Shown one piece after another: positions 9,123 to 17,322 of a stretch of DNA of 64,000 bases. How positions within the stretch are numbered: the stretch's first letter is position 1; every line of letters begins with the position of its first letter. The DNA lies in the NCBI RefSeq assembly GCF_003628535.1, contig NZ_RBCI01000004.1:124001-188000 (forward strand), in the 5' to 3' direction. The stretch comes from Flavisolibacter nicotianae. Lineage in GTDB: Bacteria; Bacteroidota; Bacteroidia; Chitinophagales; Chitinophagaceae. A model generated the notes under the pieces. The model was not told the DNA's origin. It worked only from the letters and a program-made list of their open reading frames with translations, and did no database searches. The translations under genes were made by a program, and so were the position numbers.

Positions 9123-9587
9123 ATGACAACGCGAAAGAGTGCAGGGCTGCTGGTGTACCGAAAGAAGAACAAGGCGGTGGAAGTTTTCCTGGTACACCCG
9201 GGTGGTCCGTTTTGGAAAGGAAAGGAAACTGGTGCCTGGAGCATTCCGAAGGGAGAATTCAACGACAGTGAAGAGCCGTTGCAGGCTGCCCGTCGTGAAT
9301 TTAGGGAAGAAACGGGGCAGGAAGTGACTGGGCAATTTGTTGAACTGAAAACCGTGCAGCAGAAAAGCGGCAAGCTGGTATATGCCTGGGCGGTAGAGGG
9401 AGAAGTCGATCACGAAAACATCGTGTCCAATACATTCCGGCTGGAATATCCCTCTAAATCGGGAAAATGGATTTCGATTCCCGAAGTGGACAAAGCGGCT
9501 TGGTTCAGCATTGCCGACGCCAAGGAAAAGATTAACCCAGCACAGGTCGCACTTCTAGATGACCTGCTCCAAAAGATAAACTCATGA
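9123..9587 (+). CDS. NUDIX hydrolase
   Basis: A cytoplasmic NUDIX pyrophosphohydrolase, cleaving nucleoside diphosphate-linked compounds. The Nudix box is complete: GEFNDSEEPLQAARREFREE, continuing TGQE, with the REFREE metal-binding Glu residues. The N-terminal SAGLLVYRKKN...VFLVHPGGPFW strand pair and the WSIPKG segment resemble the subgroup with an N-terminal HPGGP motif, often annotated as NTP pyrophosphohydrolase or diadenosine polyphosphate hydrolase. Length 154 aa. The stop overlaps the next start by ATGA, which indicates translational coupling to the DNA glycosylase gene. This pairing suggests nucleotide or DNA damage housekeeping, but substrate specificity cannot be read from sequence. 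Confidence 0.93.
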   Translation: MTTRKSAGLLVYRKKNKAVEVFLVHPGGPFWKGKETGAWSIPKGEFNDSEEPLQAARREFREETGQEVTGQFVELKTVQQKSGKLVYAWAVEGEVDHENIVSNTFRLEYPSKSGKWISIPEVDKAAWFSIADAKEKINPAQVALLDDLLQKINS

Positions 9588-10246
9588 AAAAGCCCTTTGC
9601 TCTGGCAGATATGCTGCGCCGGATTGAAAAAGCCATTCAACCCTTTCCCAAAGCAGCGATGTTTGAGCTCTACCAAAGGGGCTACACCTCCCTGTTTGAA
9701 CAGTTGATCTCCTGCATCATTTCTATTCGTACGCTGGACGAAACCACAATACCGCTTTCGGAAAAGCTATTTGCCAGGGCCCGCACACCGGAAGCCTTAG
9801 CGGAAATGTCTCCCGGCGAACTGGAAAAGATTCTTACCGGTTCGCAATTTCCCGGGCAAAAGGTCCATACCATGCTGGGTATTGCAAACGTTGCGATCGA
9901 GCAATATGGGGGAGAGCTGCCGGCAGATTACACGGTACTCACAGGACTAAAAGGCGTGGGGCCGAAATGTGCAAAGCTTGCCCTTGGCGTGGCAACGGGA
10001 GCGGCGGGCATCAGCGTTGACGTGCACGTGCACCGGGTCGTCAACCGCTGGGGGTTGGTAGAAACCCGGACCCCCGAAGCTACAATGGAGGCCCTCGAGG
10101 CGATTGTACCGGAAAAAAAGTGGATCGATGTGAACCGCCTTCTCATGCCGTTTGGAAAGCATATCTGCGTTTTACACGCCCCATTTTGCTCCACTTGTCC
10201 CGTGCTTGCCTACTGCCGGCAAGTGGGTGTGCAAAAACATCGCTAA
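9584..10246 (+). CDS. Endonuclease III-like DNA glycosylase/AP lyase (HhH, 4Fe-4S)
   Basis: A base-excision repair enzyme of the Nth family, removing oxidised pyrimidines and nicking AP sites. The helix-hairpin-helix is LKGVGPKCAKLALG, whose Lys after GP sits at the place of the catalytic Lys of Nth. The catalytic Asp is in SVDVHVHRVVNRWG. The C-terminus carries the iron-sulfur motif C-x6-C-x2-C-x5-C (CVLHAPFCSTCPVLAYC). Length 220 aa is normal. The start overlaps the NUDIX stop (ATGA). There is no obvious terminator after it, and the next gene begins 77 bases later. It may be one of several Nth paralogues in the genome, so I do not give the symbol nth. Confidence 0.93.
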   Translation: MKKPFALADMLRRIEKAIQPFPKAAMFELYQRGYTSLFEQLISCIISIRTLDETTIPLSEKLFARARTPEALAEMSPGELEKILTGSQFPGQKVHTMLGIANVAIEQYGGELPADYTVLTGLKGVGPKCAKLALGVATGAAGISVDVHVHRVVNRWGLVETRTPEATMEALEAIVPEKKWIDVNRLLMPFGKHICVLHAPFCSTCPVLAYCRQVGVQKHR

Positions 10247-10322
10247 ATCATACCATTCCGGCTAAAAAAAATTCGGTTTCTCCGCTTTTCACGGCATTTT
10301 TGCGGCTTAACCAATGCACAGT

Positions 10323-11219
10323 ATGAAAAACTATTTTCTGTTGTTCGCAGCGCTTTACCTGACTGCCTGTACCAATTCAAATACGACAGGTATCGCGACG
10401 AAAAAAACAGCGTCCGCTCCGGGTAAAGACAGCACGGCTGTCGATACCACCTCTTACGCCAACCAAAAACCGGCCGATGCTGCCACCATCATGGCCCGGC
10501 CACAGGTGCCGATCCTCTGCTACCACCACATTCGCGAACTGCAAATGCCCGCCCGTGCCAGTAGCGGTTACGAAGTGACACCGGCATCGTTTAAAGCCCA
10601 GATGAAAATCCTTGCAGACAGTGGCTATCATTCTGTTCTGCCCGACCAGCTCTATAATTACCTGGTTTATGGCGCACCGCTTCCTCCCAAACCGTTCATG
10701 ATCACGTTTGACGACACCGACGAAGAGCAGTTTTCCATTGCCAAGCCGGAAATGGACAAATACAACTTCAAGGCGGTTTATTTCATCATGACCATTTCCA
10801 TCAACCGACCGCGGTACATGACCAAAGAGCAGATCCGCCAGCTATCGGATGAAGGTCACGTGATTGCCAGCCACACCTGGCGCCACGACCGCGTAGACAA
10901 ATACCTGACGACCCCCCATATCGACCGCGACTCGAAAAAGACGATCGACAACGACTGGGATTTGCAATTGGTGGATACCCGGAAAAAACTGGAGGAGATC
11001 AGCGGGAAAGAGATCCATTATTTCGCTTATCCATTCGGCATCTGGTCCAAGGCCGGCATTCCCGAAATTCGTAAGCGTGGATTTAAACTGGCCTTCCAGC
11101 TTTCAACCAAGAGAGATCCCGAAGAGCCGCTTTACACCGTTCGCCGGATGATCGTTTCGCCAACCTGGTCGGCAGAAGGAATGCTTCGCGTGATGAAAAG
11201 CACATTCGGGAAGGAATAA
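10323..11219 (+). CDS. Polysaccharide deacetylase (NodB domain) lipoprotein
   Basis: A carbohydrate esterase family 4 protein that deacetylates an extracytoplasmic glycan. The start at 10323 gives MKNYFLLFAALYLTAC, a lipoprotein signal with Cys lipobox, better than the ATG nine bases upstream. A low-complexity Ser/Thr/Ala tether follows (about residues 17-55). The NodB domain begins at VPILCYHHI; MITFDDTDEEQF carries the DD pair of motif 1 and SHTWRHDR is motif 2 (HxxxH metal ligands). AYPFGIWS is a motif 3 variant, and the C-terminal segment follows normally. Substrate could be peptidoglycan, poly-GlcNAc or another surface sugar; neighbours give no hint. It is monocistronic as far as can be seen. 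Confidence 0.9.
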   Translation: MKNYFLLFAALYLTACTNSNTTGIATKKTASAPGKDSTAVDTTSYANQKPADAATIMARPQVPILCYHHIRELQMPARASSGYEVTPASFKAQMKILADSGYHSVLPDQLYNYLVYGAPLPPKPFMITFDDTDEEQFSIAKPEMDKYNFKAVYFIMTISINRPRYMTKEQIRQLSDEGHVIASHTWRHDRVDKYLTTPHIDRDSKKTIDNDWDLQLVDTRKKLEEISGKEIHYFAYPFGIWSKAGIPEIRKRGFKLAFQLSTKRDPEEPLYTVRRMIVSPTWSAEGMLRVMKSTFGKE

Positions 11220-11346
11220 CCGGTATGCTGTTGGCGTTTTTCCCCAACTTGCCGGTATAACTCGTGATTTGGGTCAGGATTGCGCATTTTTCACCAATCG
11301 GAATACATCTGGAACAATGTTTGGACCTCTTTAAAAAAATGAGGTT

Positions 11347-11499
11347 ATGTTTCCTGTGTGGTTTTTCGTCCTTTTGATCCTTTTGATTTGTTACCTTCTT
11401 TACGTTACCAGAACGACAGAAGAGGATATTTTGGTGATGAGCAAGACTCAATTGAAGCGTTTGGAATACTGGATGAAAAGGCAAGAGTTAAAAGATTAA
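11347..11499 (+). CDS. Small single-pass membrane protein (50 aa)
   Basis: A 50-codon frame: MFPVWFFVLLILLICYLLYV forms one strongly hydrophobic helix at the extreme N-terminus, then a charged tail (TRTTEEDILVMSKTQLKRLE...) that is probably cytoplasmic and helical. A GAGG element lies five bases before the ATG, a good Shine-Dalgarno sequence for this window. It fills a stretch that otherwise has no gene and is convergent with another small membrane protein at 11619-11816. I do not recognise a family. The helix-plus-amphipathic-tail design is typical of small membrane modulators, but that is inference only. Confidence 0.55.
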   Translation: MFPVWFFVLLILLICYLLYVTRTTEEDILVMSKTQLKRLEYWMKRQELKD

Positions 11500-11618
11500 T
11501 TAAAAGAAGAAAAAAGTTGCTTGTTCAGCAGCGGAAACCAGGGAATATCCCGGTTGGTTTCCATCTGGACAAGCCTGCAGAACGCAGCACTTTTTTCTTC
11601 TTTTCTTTTTTACTATGC

Positions 11619-11816
11619 TTAGTCCCTCCGGCCGCTGCGGGTCAGTGCAACCAGCAGCAGAATAAATACGGCAGCACCAACCACCCACACCCAGGGTGAG
11701 GCATACCAGTTATCTCCTTTGGAATTAATATTCACATCAATTTTTTTGGCGTCTTCCTGGGCCAGAAGGACTGTTGAGTACAATCCGGATAAGAATAAAA
11801 GAATGCTTTTTTTCAT
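11619..11816 (-). CDS. Small membrane protein with signal peptide and C-terminal TM helix
   Basis: A 65-residue protein: signal peptide MKKSILLFLSGLYSTVLLAQ, a short extracytoplasmic segment (EDAKKIDVNINSKGDNWYAS), then one transmembrane helix (PWVWVVGAAVFILLLVALT) and a basic end (RSGRRD). Proteins of this exact design are widespread in Chitinophagaceae and other Bacteroidota as uncharacterised small membrane proteins; the DNWYASPW motif is the recognisable part. Function unknown. It lies 48 bases upstream of the PLP homeostasis gene's end, on the same strand but downstream of it, so it could be the second gene of that transcript. Confidence 0.8.
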   Translation of the reverse strand: MKKSILLFLSGLYSTVLLAQEDAKKIDVNINSKGDNWYASPWVWVVGAAVFILLLVALTRSGRRD

Positions 11817-11863
11817 ACTACGATTTTCACAACCTGTTTAAAAAATAATGCCAGCTCAGCTAT

Positions 11864-12532
11864 TCATCGGCTGCCAAATAAAAGACTTCCAATTCGCACC
11901 ATCGTGCTGCCTTCCTCCAGTGCAATGTGGTAATCGCCACTCATTCCCATGGAGAGAATCCGGAAATCAGTATGGGCAACACCGGTTTGGTGACACCGGT
12001 CAAAAATGCGTTTCAGGTTTTTAAATTCCTGGCGCACCAGTGCTGTATCGTCGGAAAAAGAAGCCATGCCCATCAAACCGCTAATTTGGATATTGGCCAT
12101 CTGTTGAAGCGCCGGTTCGTTGGAGAGAACTTGTTCCAGTTCCCGTTCGTCAAATCCAAACTTTGTTTCTTCCCGGGCAATGTGAACCTGCAGTAAAACG
12201 GGGATCGTACGATTGAACTTTTGCCCCTGTTTGTTCACCTCTTTCAACAACTTCAAACTGTCGATGCCATGTACCAGGTGAACGAAAGGAGCGATGTATT
12301 TGACTTTATTCGTTTGCAGATGACCGATAAAATGCCAGCGGATGTCCTGCGGCAAACGGGCTTGCTTCTCGACCAGTTCCTGCACGTAATTCTCGCCAAA
12401 ATCCCGGTGGCCAAGCCCGTACAATTCCTGTATCGCTTCGACCGGCTTTGTTTTGCTCACCGCAACCAGTTGCGCATTCCTCTTCCCGACCTCTTCACAA
12501 ATCCGCGTGTAATTTTCCGTGCTGATGTACAT
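11864..12532 (-). CDS. YggS/PLPBP family pyridoxal phosphate homeostasis protein
   Basis: A cytoplasmic PLP-binding TIM-barrel protein of the YggS/PROSC family, which buffers free pyridoxal phosphate; no catalytic activity is known for the family. Visible motifs: LVAVSKTKP with the PLP-binding Lys, FGENYVQE, WHFIGHLQTNKVKYI, GLMGMASFSDD, LSMGMSGDYHIALEEGSTMVRIGSLLFG. I start at 12532 (MYISTENYTR), since the 16 upstream codons are non-conserved in character. Length 222 aa is normal. A TATTTTTG element (TAnnTTTG) sits at 12554-12561 on the same strand. In many bacteria yggS is next to proC; that is not so here. Confidence 0.95.
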   Translation of the reverse strand: MYISTENYTRICEEVGKRNAQLVAVSKTKPVEAIQELYGLGHRDFGENYVQELVEKQARLPQDIRWHFIGHLQTNKVKYIAPFVHLVHGIDSLKLLKEVNKQGQKFNRTIPVLLQVHIAREETKFGFDERELEQVLSNEPALQQMANIQISGLMGMASFSDDTALVRQEFKNLKRIFDRCHQTGVAHTDFRILSMGMSGDYHIALEEGSTMVRIGSLLFGSR

Positions 12533-12553
12533 TGCAAACAAATGTAAATGTTG

Positions 12554-12561
12554 CAAAAATA
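12554..12561 (-). promoter_or_regulatory. Bacteroidota-type -7 element (TATTTTTG) of the PLPBP gene
   Basis: The minus-strand octamer TATTTTTG matches TAnnTTTG and lies 21 bases ahead of the PLPBP start. No convincing -33 element is visible, so this rests on one element and its position. Confidence 0.45.
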
Positions 12562-12596
12562 GTTGTAACAAGCTTTTCAATCTTTCCTGCTTTTGT

Positions 12597-13262
12597 ATGA
12601 AATTCTATGGGTTGATTTTATTCGTGCTCCTTAGTTCCGTTTCCTGCCGTACGTTGTCCTATTATTCCTCGCCCAACAGCCTGCGGAACATTGACGGCAC
12701 ACTTTATCTGCGCAACGGAAAATCGATTACCGGCAAATTGATTGTTCAAACCGACAACGTGTTGGGCAGCCCGGTTAAGCTATTCATGAATGGCGACGAA
12801 AAGCCGATGCAATTCTCCCTGTCCTCTGTTCGGGCATTCACCATCGGTGCCGAAACATATGAATTGAAAGAAATAAAAGACGGACTTCCGCTTGGCCGCC
12901 AGTTATTTTTCATGCGCAGGATGACGCCGGAAGATGGTCGCATCCGGTTGTATGAGCATATGCAGAAACACACGGTTAACAAAACCTCGGTACGCTACGA
13001 ACCGGAATATTATGTGCAACTGCCCGGCGAGGAAAACGACCTCGTTCATGCGAGCACAGGAAGCAAATTCGTTCCCGGCTTTGATCAGAAAGCAAGCCTG
13101 CTGGTTAGCGATTGTGACGAACTGGCCCGCAAGATCAGGGAGAAAAAAGAAGGCTATTATTATCACCAGGTTTCACTTGTCAAGGAAAAGCGACTGGAGG
13201 TGCTGATGAAGATTGTAACCGAGTACAATCAGTGCGAGAAGCGAACAGGGAATGGTGAGTAG
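12597..13262 (+). CDS. Uncharacterised lipoprotein
   Basis: I do not recognise a family. The start at 12597 gives MKFYGLILFVLLSSVSC, a lipoprotein signal with a Cys lipobox; upstream in-frame ATGs would place a Cys-rich, non-signal leader in front. The 221-residue precursor has an N-terminal beta-rich part (GTLYLRNGKSITGKLIVQTD... LSSVRAFTIGAETYELKEI) that looks like a short SH3/Sm-like strand pattern, then GRQLFFMRRMTPEDGRIRLYEHMQ, and a helical C-terminus (CDELARKIREKKEGYYYHQ...). Proteins with this plan (an element stating how a setting is displayed, then a DELARKI-type tail) occur in Bacteroidota without function. It is divergent from the PLPBP gene. Confidence 0.75.
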   Translation: MKFYGLILFVLLSSVSCRTLSYYSSPNSLRNIDGTLYLRNGKSITGKLIVQTDNVLGSPVKLFMNGDEKPMQFSLSSVRAFTIGAETYELKEIKDGLPLGRQLFFMRRMTPEDGRIRLYEHMQKHTVNKTSVRYEPEYYVQLPGEENDLVHASTGSKFVPGFDQKASLLVSDCDELARKIREKKEGYYYHQVSLVKEKRLEVLMKIVTEYNQCEKRTGNGE

Positions 13263-13311
13263 CCGTGTGAAAAACACGCACTCCTCACCATCTGAAAAAC
13301 TGACTTGTAAT

Positions 13312-14469
13312 TTATTTGTTCAAAATAGACCGGCTGATCACAATGCGCTGCACTTCACTTGTTCCCTCGTAGATCTGTGTGATCTTGGCATCACGCATCA
13401 GGCGTTCCACATGGTACTCTTTCACATAACCGTAGCCACCGTGTATCTGCACGGCTTCCACGGTCGTCCACATAGCGGTTTCCGAAGCAAAGACCTTTGC
13501 CATTGAGGCACTCTCCGTATAGTCCTTATCCTGGTCTTTTTCAAATGCAGCTTTCAGGCAGAGGAGGCGGGCTGCTTCGATACGGGTTGCCATATCAGCA
13601 AGTTTGAACGCGATGGCCTGGTGATTCGAAATTTCGGTACCGAAGGCTTTTCTTTCTTTGGAGTACCGCAGCGAAAGCTCGTAGGCTCCGCTGGCAATGC
13701 CAAGCGCCTGCGAGGCGATGCCGATGCGGCCGCCGGAAAGCGTTTTCATGGCAAACCGGAAACCAAAACCCGGTTCACCGATCATATTCTCTTTGGGCAC
13801 TTTTACATCGTTGAAGAGAATGCTGTGCGTGTCGGAGGCACGGATACCAAGTTTATTTTCTTTCCCACCCACCACAACGCCGGGCCAGGATTTCTCTACG
13901 ATAAAGACGGAAATCCCTTTGTGACCCTTGGCAGGATCGGTTTGTGCAATCACGAGGTAAACCGAAGCCGTGCCACCATTGGTGATCCAGTTCTTGGTGC
14001 CGTTCAGCAGGTAATGGTCGCCCATGTCTTCAGCGGTTGTCCGTTGTGAAGTGGCATCGCTGCCGGCTTCGGGCTCGCTCAGCAAAAACGCACCGATGTA
14101 CAGTGTGCCGTCCTTCCTGCCCTGCGCCAGCGGCACCAGGTATTTTCTTTTTTGTTCTTCCGTTCCATAGGCCTCCAGGCCAAAACAAACGAGGCTGTTG
14201 TTCACGCTCATGCACACGCTGACGCTTGCATCCACTTTACTGATTTCTTCCATCGCCAGAACATAACTCGCTGTATCCAGGCCGGCACCGCCATACTCGG
14301 GGCTGACCATCATGCCCAGGAATCCAAGGTCTGCCAGCTTTTCGACCTGTTCGCGGGGAAATTGCATTTTCTCGTCACGTTCGATGACGCCTGGCAGGCA
14401 CTCGTTCAGGGCAAAATCCCGTGCTGCCTGTTGAATCATTTGGTGTTCTTCGGTCAATTGAAAGTCCAT
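13312..14469 (-). CDS. Acyl-CoA dehydrogenase (short/branched-chain type)
   Basis: An FAD-dependent enzyme introducing a trans-2 double bond into acyl-CoA. The N-terminal helical domain opens MDFQLTEEHQMIQQAARDFA; the middle domain has YIGAFLLSEPEAGSDA and NGTKNWITNG; the C-terminal domain has QALGIASGAYE, AVQIHGGYGYVKEYHVER and YEGTSEVQRIVISR, in which the Glu of YEGTSE is the catalytic base of short-chain and butyryl-type enzymes. 385 aa is normal length. A TACATTTG promoter element is at 14491-14498. No beta-oxidation partner or ETF gene is next to it. It is likely used in fatty acid or branched-chain amino acid breakdown, but chain length cannot be stated. Confidence 0.95.
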   Translation of the reverse strand: MDFQLTEEHQMIQQAARDFALNECLPGVIERDEKMQFPREQVEKLADLGFLGMMVSPEYGGAGLDTASYVLAMEEISKVDASVSVCMSVNNSLVCFGLEAYGTEEQKRKYLVPLAQGRKDGTLYIGAFLLSEPEAGSDATSQRTTAEDMGDHYLLNGTKNWITNGGTASVYLVIAQTDPAKGHKGISVFIVEKSWPGVVVGGKENKLGIRASDTHSILFNDVKVPKENMIGEPGFGFRFAMKTLSGGRIGIASQALGIASGAYELSLRYSKERKAFGTEISNHQAIAFKLADMATRIEAARLLCLKAAFEKDQDKDYTESASMAKVFASETAMWTTVEAVQIHGGYGYVKEYHVERLMRDAKITQIYEGTSEVQRIVISRSILNK

Positions 14470-14490
14470 TGCAAGCTAAAATTTGTGTGG

Positions 14491-14498
14491 CAAATGTA
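14491..14498 (-). promoter_or_regulatory. Bacteroidota-type -7 element (TACATTTG) of the acyl-CoA dehydrogenase gene
   Basis: The minus-strand octamer TACATTTG matches TAnnTTTG, 21 bases ahead of the start codon. The position matches the elements seen for other genes of this window. No clear -33 box. Confidence 0.45.
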
Positions 14499-14580
14499 GG
14501 GGAGGAAGGGGAACCGAAAAACAGGTAAGGGTGGAACGGCAACTTTCGGAAAAATGCATACAGAAGACCGCTTGATCTTA

Positions 14581-14615
14581 ATTGAAAAACCTCCCAGAAA
14601 GGGAGGTTTTTCAAT
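14581..14615 (-). terminator. Strong terminator after pyk
   Basis: A perfect 15-bp stem (ATTGAAAAACCTCCC / GGGAGGTTTTTCAAT) with a 5-base loop. It lies 28 bases past the pyk stop on the minus strand and ahead of the acyl-CoA dehydrogenase gene, so its main role is to end pyk transcription. The symmetric A and T runs would also work on the plus strand. Confidence 0.88.
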
Positions 14616-14643
14616 TTTATATGTGGCGAAAGACATTCCGGCC

Positions 14644-16134
14644 TTATTCAACCTTGGTAACCTTGATCACGTTTGTGGGAAGGTGCAGCGCCACCGGCGT
14701 GCTACCTGTATTGACAACCACATGACCGGGTTTCAAAAAGCCGCGTTCTTTCAGGATGTTGATCTGGTCGAAAATGATATCGTCCAAACCTTCTTCTTCG
14801 TCGTAGAAAAAAGCCCGCACGCCCCAGCTTAGGCTCAACTGGTTCACCAATGATTTTTCCTTGGTGAAAATATATAGTGGCGCTTTCGGACGGTAGCTGC
14901 TCAGGATAAATCCTGTGTAACCGCTTTGGGTCATCCCGATCAGCGCATCGGCCTGCACATCGTCGGCCAGCTTACAGGCATTGTAACAAATGGCGTCACT
15001 CAAAAGGGAAGGCGAGTGCGGTTGCGGCGTCAACACTTCTTCCAGGTTGTAACGGTATTCGGTGCGTTCTACTTCCATGATGATCTTGCGCATCGTTTCC
15101 ACGACCAGCTTGGGGTTTTGTCCCGTCGCTGTTTCACCACTCAGCATCACGGCGTCGGTGCCTTCCAGAACGGCATTGGCAACGTCGGTGATTTCGCTCC
15201 GGTTGGGTTTGTTGCGATCGATCATGCTTTCCATCATCTGTGTTGCCACGATCACCGGCTTGGCACGGTGAAGACATTTGCGGATGATGTTACGCTGGAT
15301 CAGCGGAATTTGTTCAACCGGCAGTTCCACGCCCAAATCGCCACGAGCAATCATGATTCCATCACTTTCCACGATGATGTCGCGGATATTGGTCAATGCC
15401 TCGGGCTTTTCGATTTTGGCAATGATCTTTGTTTTACTTTCTTTTTCTTTCAGCTTCTGCCGCAGGATGACGAGATCATTTACATTTCTGACAAAGGACA
15501 GTGCCACCCAGTCGAGCTGCTGGTCAATGATAAACTCAAGATCGGCGTAGTCTTTTTCTGTCAGGGCCGGGAGGGAAATTTTTGTATCCGGCAGGTTGAT
15601 TCCTTTTTTAGACGTGATCTTACCGCCCAAATACACTTCTACCTGGACGTCGTTATTCGGCAGTACCTGTTTAACGATCACTTCAATTTTTCCGTCATCG
15701 ATCATGATTTTGTTGCCGATGCGGACATCTTCGTGCAGGTTGGGGTAGGATACATAAATACGCTCCATCGTTCCCACCAGCTTTTCGTTGGTGAAGGTCA
15801 GGATGTCGCCTCTTTTAACATCGAGGCCGCCTTCCTGGATCTCACCTACGCGAAGTTTGGGTCCCTGCAGGTCGCCGAGGATGGCAATGTTATACGGTTC
15901 GGTGTTGTTGATCTGGCGGATGTGTTCGATGATTCGCTTTTTGTCTTCGTGTGCGCCGTGCGAAAAATTCAGACGAAAAACGTTGACACCACATTTCACC
16001 AGTTCCAGTAATTGGTCGTAGGTGTCGCAGGCCGGACCTACCGTAGCAACGATTTTGGTGCGATGGTGTGTGTGTTCAATTCCTGCAGATTTGTCCATCT
16101 GCTTGTGCAAATACTTATCAATACTGTTGCTCAT
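14644..16134 (-). CDS. pyk: Pyruvate kinase
   Basis: Pyruvate kinase converts phosphoenolpyruvate and ADP to pyruvate and ATP, the last step of glycolysis. Motifs: KIVATVGPAC, VFRLNFSHGAHEDK, GDLQGPKLRVG, the metal/PEP site KIEKPEALTNIRDI followed by DGIMIARGDLGVELP, and VATQMMESMI then DVANAVLEGTDAVMLSGETA. The C-terminal allosteric domain is present. I start at 16134 (MSNSIDKYLH), giving 496 aa; the longer frame adds 28 unlikely residues. It follows pfkA on the same strand with a 167-base gap, so the two irreversible glycolytic steps sit together, perhaps in one transcript, and end at a strong terminator. Confidence 0.97.
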   Translation of the reverse strand: MSNSIDKYLHKQMDKSAGIEHTHHRTKIVATVGPACDTYDQLLELVKCGVNVFRLNFSHGAHEDKKRIIEHIRQINNTEPYNIAILGDLQGPKLRVGEIQEGGLDVKRGDILTFTNEKLVGTMERIYVSYPNLHEDVRIGNKIMIDDGKIEVIVKQVLPNNDVQVEVYLGGKITSKKGINLPDTKISLPALTEKDYADLEFIIDQQLDWVALSFVRNVNDLVILRQKLKEKESKTKIIAKIEKPEALTNIRDIIVESDGIMIARGDLGVELPVEQIPLIQRNIIRKCLHRAKPVIVATQMMESMIDRNKPNRSEITDVANAVLEGTDAVMLSGETATGQNPKLVVETMRKIIMEVERTEYRYNLEEVLTPQPHSPSLLSDAICYNACKLADDVQADALIGMTQSGYTGFILSSYRPKAPLYIFTKEKSLVNQLSLSWGVRAFFYDEEEGLDDIIFDQINILKERGFLKPGHVVVNTGSTPVALHLPTNVIKVTKVE

Positions 16135-16301
16135 AGTTTTCCCTGTCACCCCGAAGGATAGGCGGTTTTTAGTTATTGAAATTCGGTTTGCCGGTGTCCG
16201 TTGACGTTCGATTTGCATTCATCGGCGCCGGAAGTCAATGTGCGAAAGAACTGCTGAAAGGTAGAAAGTTTCTGCCGTTTGTATGTTTCCCATCAAAAAA
16301 A

Positions 16302-17285
16302 TCAGCTTGCCAGGATCTTCACGATCTTCATCCATTCCGGACTGATCTTTCCTTTCTTTTTGTGCACCTGCTCCAGCGGAATATAGTTCATCCGGTTGTT
16401 GGTAATGCCCACAAACACATTGTGCCGGCCGTGAATGAGGCTTTCCACTGCATGGTAACCCATCCGGCTCGCAATCAGCCTGTCAAGACAGGTTGGTGCA
16501 CCGCCGCGCTGAATATGTCCGAGGATGGCAACCCTTGTTTCGATATTGGGCAGCCTTTCCTTGATCACTTTGGCCACTTCGTTGGCACCGCCAAATTCAT
16601 CACCTTCCGCCACCACGATCAGGTTCACCAGTTTTTTTCGGCGCTCTTTTTCCTGCAGCGACTGAACAACGGCTTCGATATCAGTTTTTTGTTCCGGGAT
16701 TAAAATATTTTCGGCACCACAGGCGATGCCGCTGTGCAGGGCAATATAGCCGGCGTCGCGACCCATCACCTCGATGATGAAAAGACGGTCATGCGCATCG
16801 GCCGTATCGCGGATCTTGTCGATTGCTTCCACGGCTGTATTGACGGCCGTATCGAAACCAATGGTAAAATCGGTGCCGGCAATGTCTTTATCAATGGTAC
16901 CGGCCAGGCCGATACAGGGAATGTCGTATTCCGCGCTAAACTCCACGGCACCACGGAACGAGCCGTCGCCACCGATAATGACCAAGCCGTCGATGCCGCG
17001 GCCTTTCAAAACTTGGTAGGCCCGGTCTCTTCCTTCAGGCGTTCTGAATTCTTTGCAACGGGCCGTTTTCAGAATAGTACCGCCACGCTGGATAATGTTG
17101 GCAACCGAGCGGTTTTCCATGCGGAAGATATCGTCTTCGAGCAAACCCTGGTAGCCGCGCATGATCCCGAAGACTTCCAATCCATGATAATTTCCTGTAC
17201 GAACAACGGCACGAATGGCGGCGTTCATGCCCGGTGAATCACCACCGGAAGTTAGCACGCCAATCTTGCTTACTTTTTTTTCCAT
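16302..17285 (-). CDS. pfkA: ATP-dependent 6-phosphofructokinase
   Basis: PfkA phosphorylates fructose 6-phosphate at C1, the committed step of glycolysis. The N-terminus MEKKVSKIGVLTSGGDSPGMNAAIRAVVR is typical, and IIGGDGSFRGA has Gly after GGD, the mark of ATP rather than pyrophosphate use. The catalytic segment reads GTIDKDIAGTDFTIGFDTA, with Lys where many homologues have Asn between the two Asp residues; both catalytic Asp are kept. VMGRDAGYIALHSGIA, VAEGDEFGG and ILGHIQRGGAPTCLDR follow. 327 aa is normal. A TATTTTTG element lies at 17315-17322. The long upstream region (about 600 bases) is described separately. pyk follows in the same direction. Confidence 0.96.
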   Translation of the reverse strand: MEKKVSKIGVLTSGGDSPGMNAAIRAVVRTGNYHGLEVFGIMRGYQGLLEDDIFRMENRSVANIIQRGGTILKTARCKEFRTPEGRDRAYQVLKGRGIDGLVIIGGDGSFRGAVEFSAEYDIPCIGLAGTIDKDIAGTDFTIGFDTAVNTAVEAIDKIRDTADAHDRLFIIEVMGRDAGYIALHSGIACGAENILIPEQKTDIEAVVQSLQEKERRKKLVNLIVVAEGDEFGGANEVAKVIKERLPNIETRVAILGHIQRGGAPTCLDRLIASRMGYHAVESLIHGRHNVFVGITNNRMNYIPLEQVHKKKGKISPEWMKIVKILAS

Positions 17286-17314
17286 TTGTCTTTGTTGGTT
17301 ATTCTAAGAAAGAC

Positions 17315-17322
17315 CAAAAATA
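17315..17322 (-). promoter_or_regulatory. Bacteroidota-type -7 element (TATTTTTG) of pfkA
   Basis: The minus-strand octamer TATTTTTG matches TAnnTTTG and lies 29 bases ahead of the pfkA start. No clear -33 TTTG is seen at the expected distance. Confidence 0.45.

Noticed and set aside
8824-9129. N-terminal extension of the YetF protein by 102 codons
   Set aside because: The extension does not look like the family, overlaps the small-protein gene on the other strand, and the core YetF layout begins at 8823.
11533-11562. Hairpin GGAAACCA...TGGTTTCC between two small membrane protein genes
   Set aside because: Perfect 8-bp arms, but no T run on either side, so I do not call it a terminator.
14926-16011. 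A 361-codon open frame on the plus strand
   Set aside because: Fully antisense to pyk, with Phe/His/Asp-rich translation typical of a mirrored coding frame.
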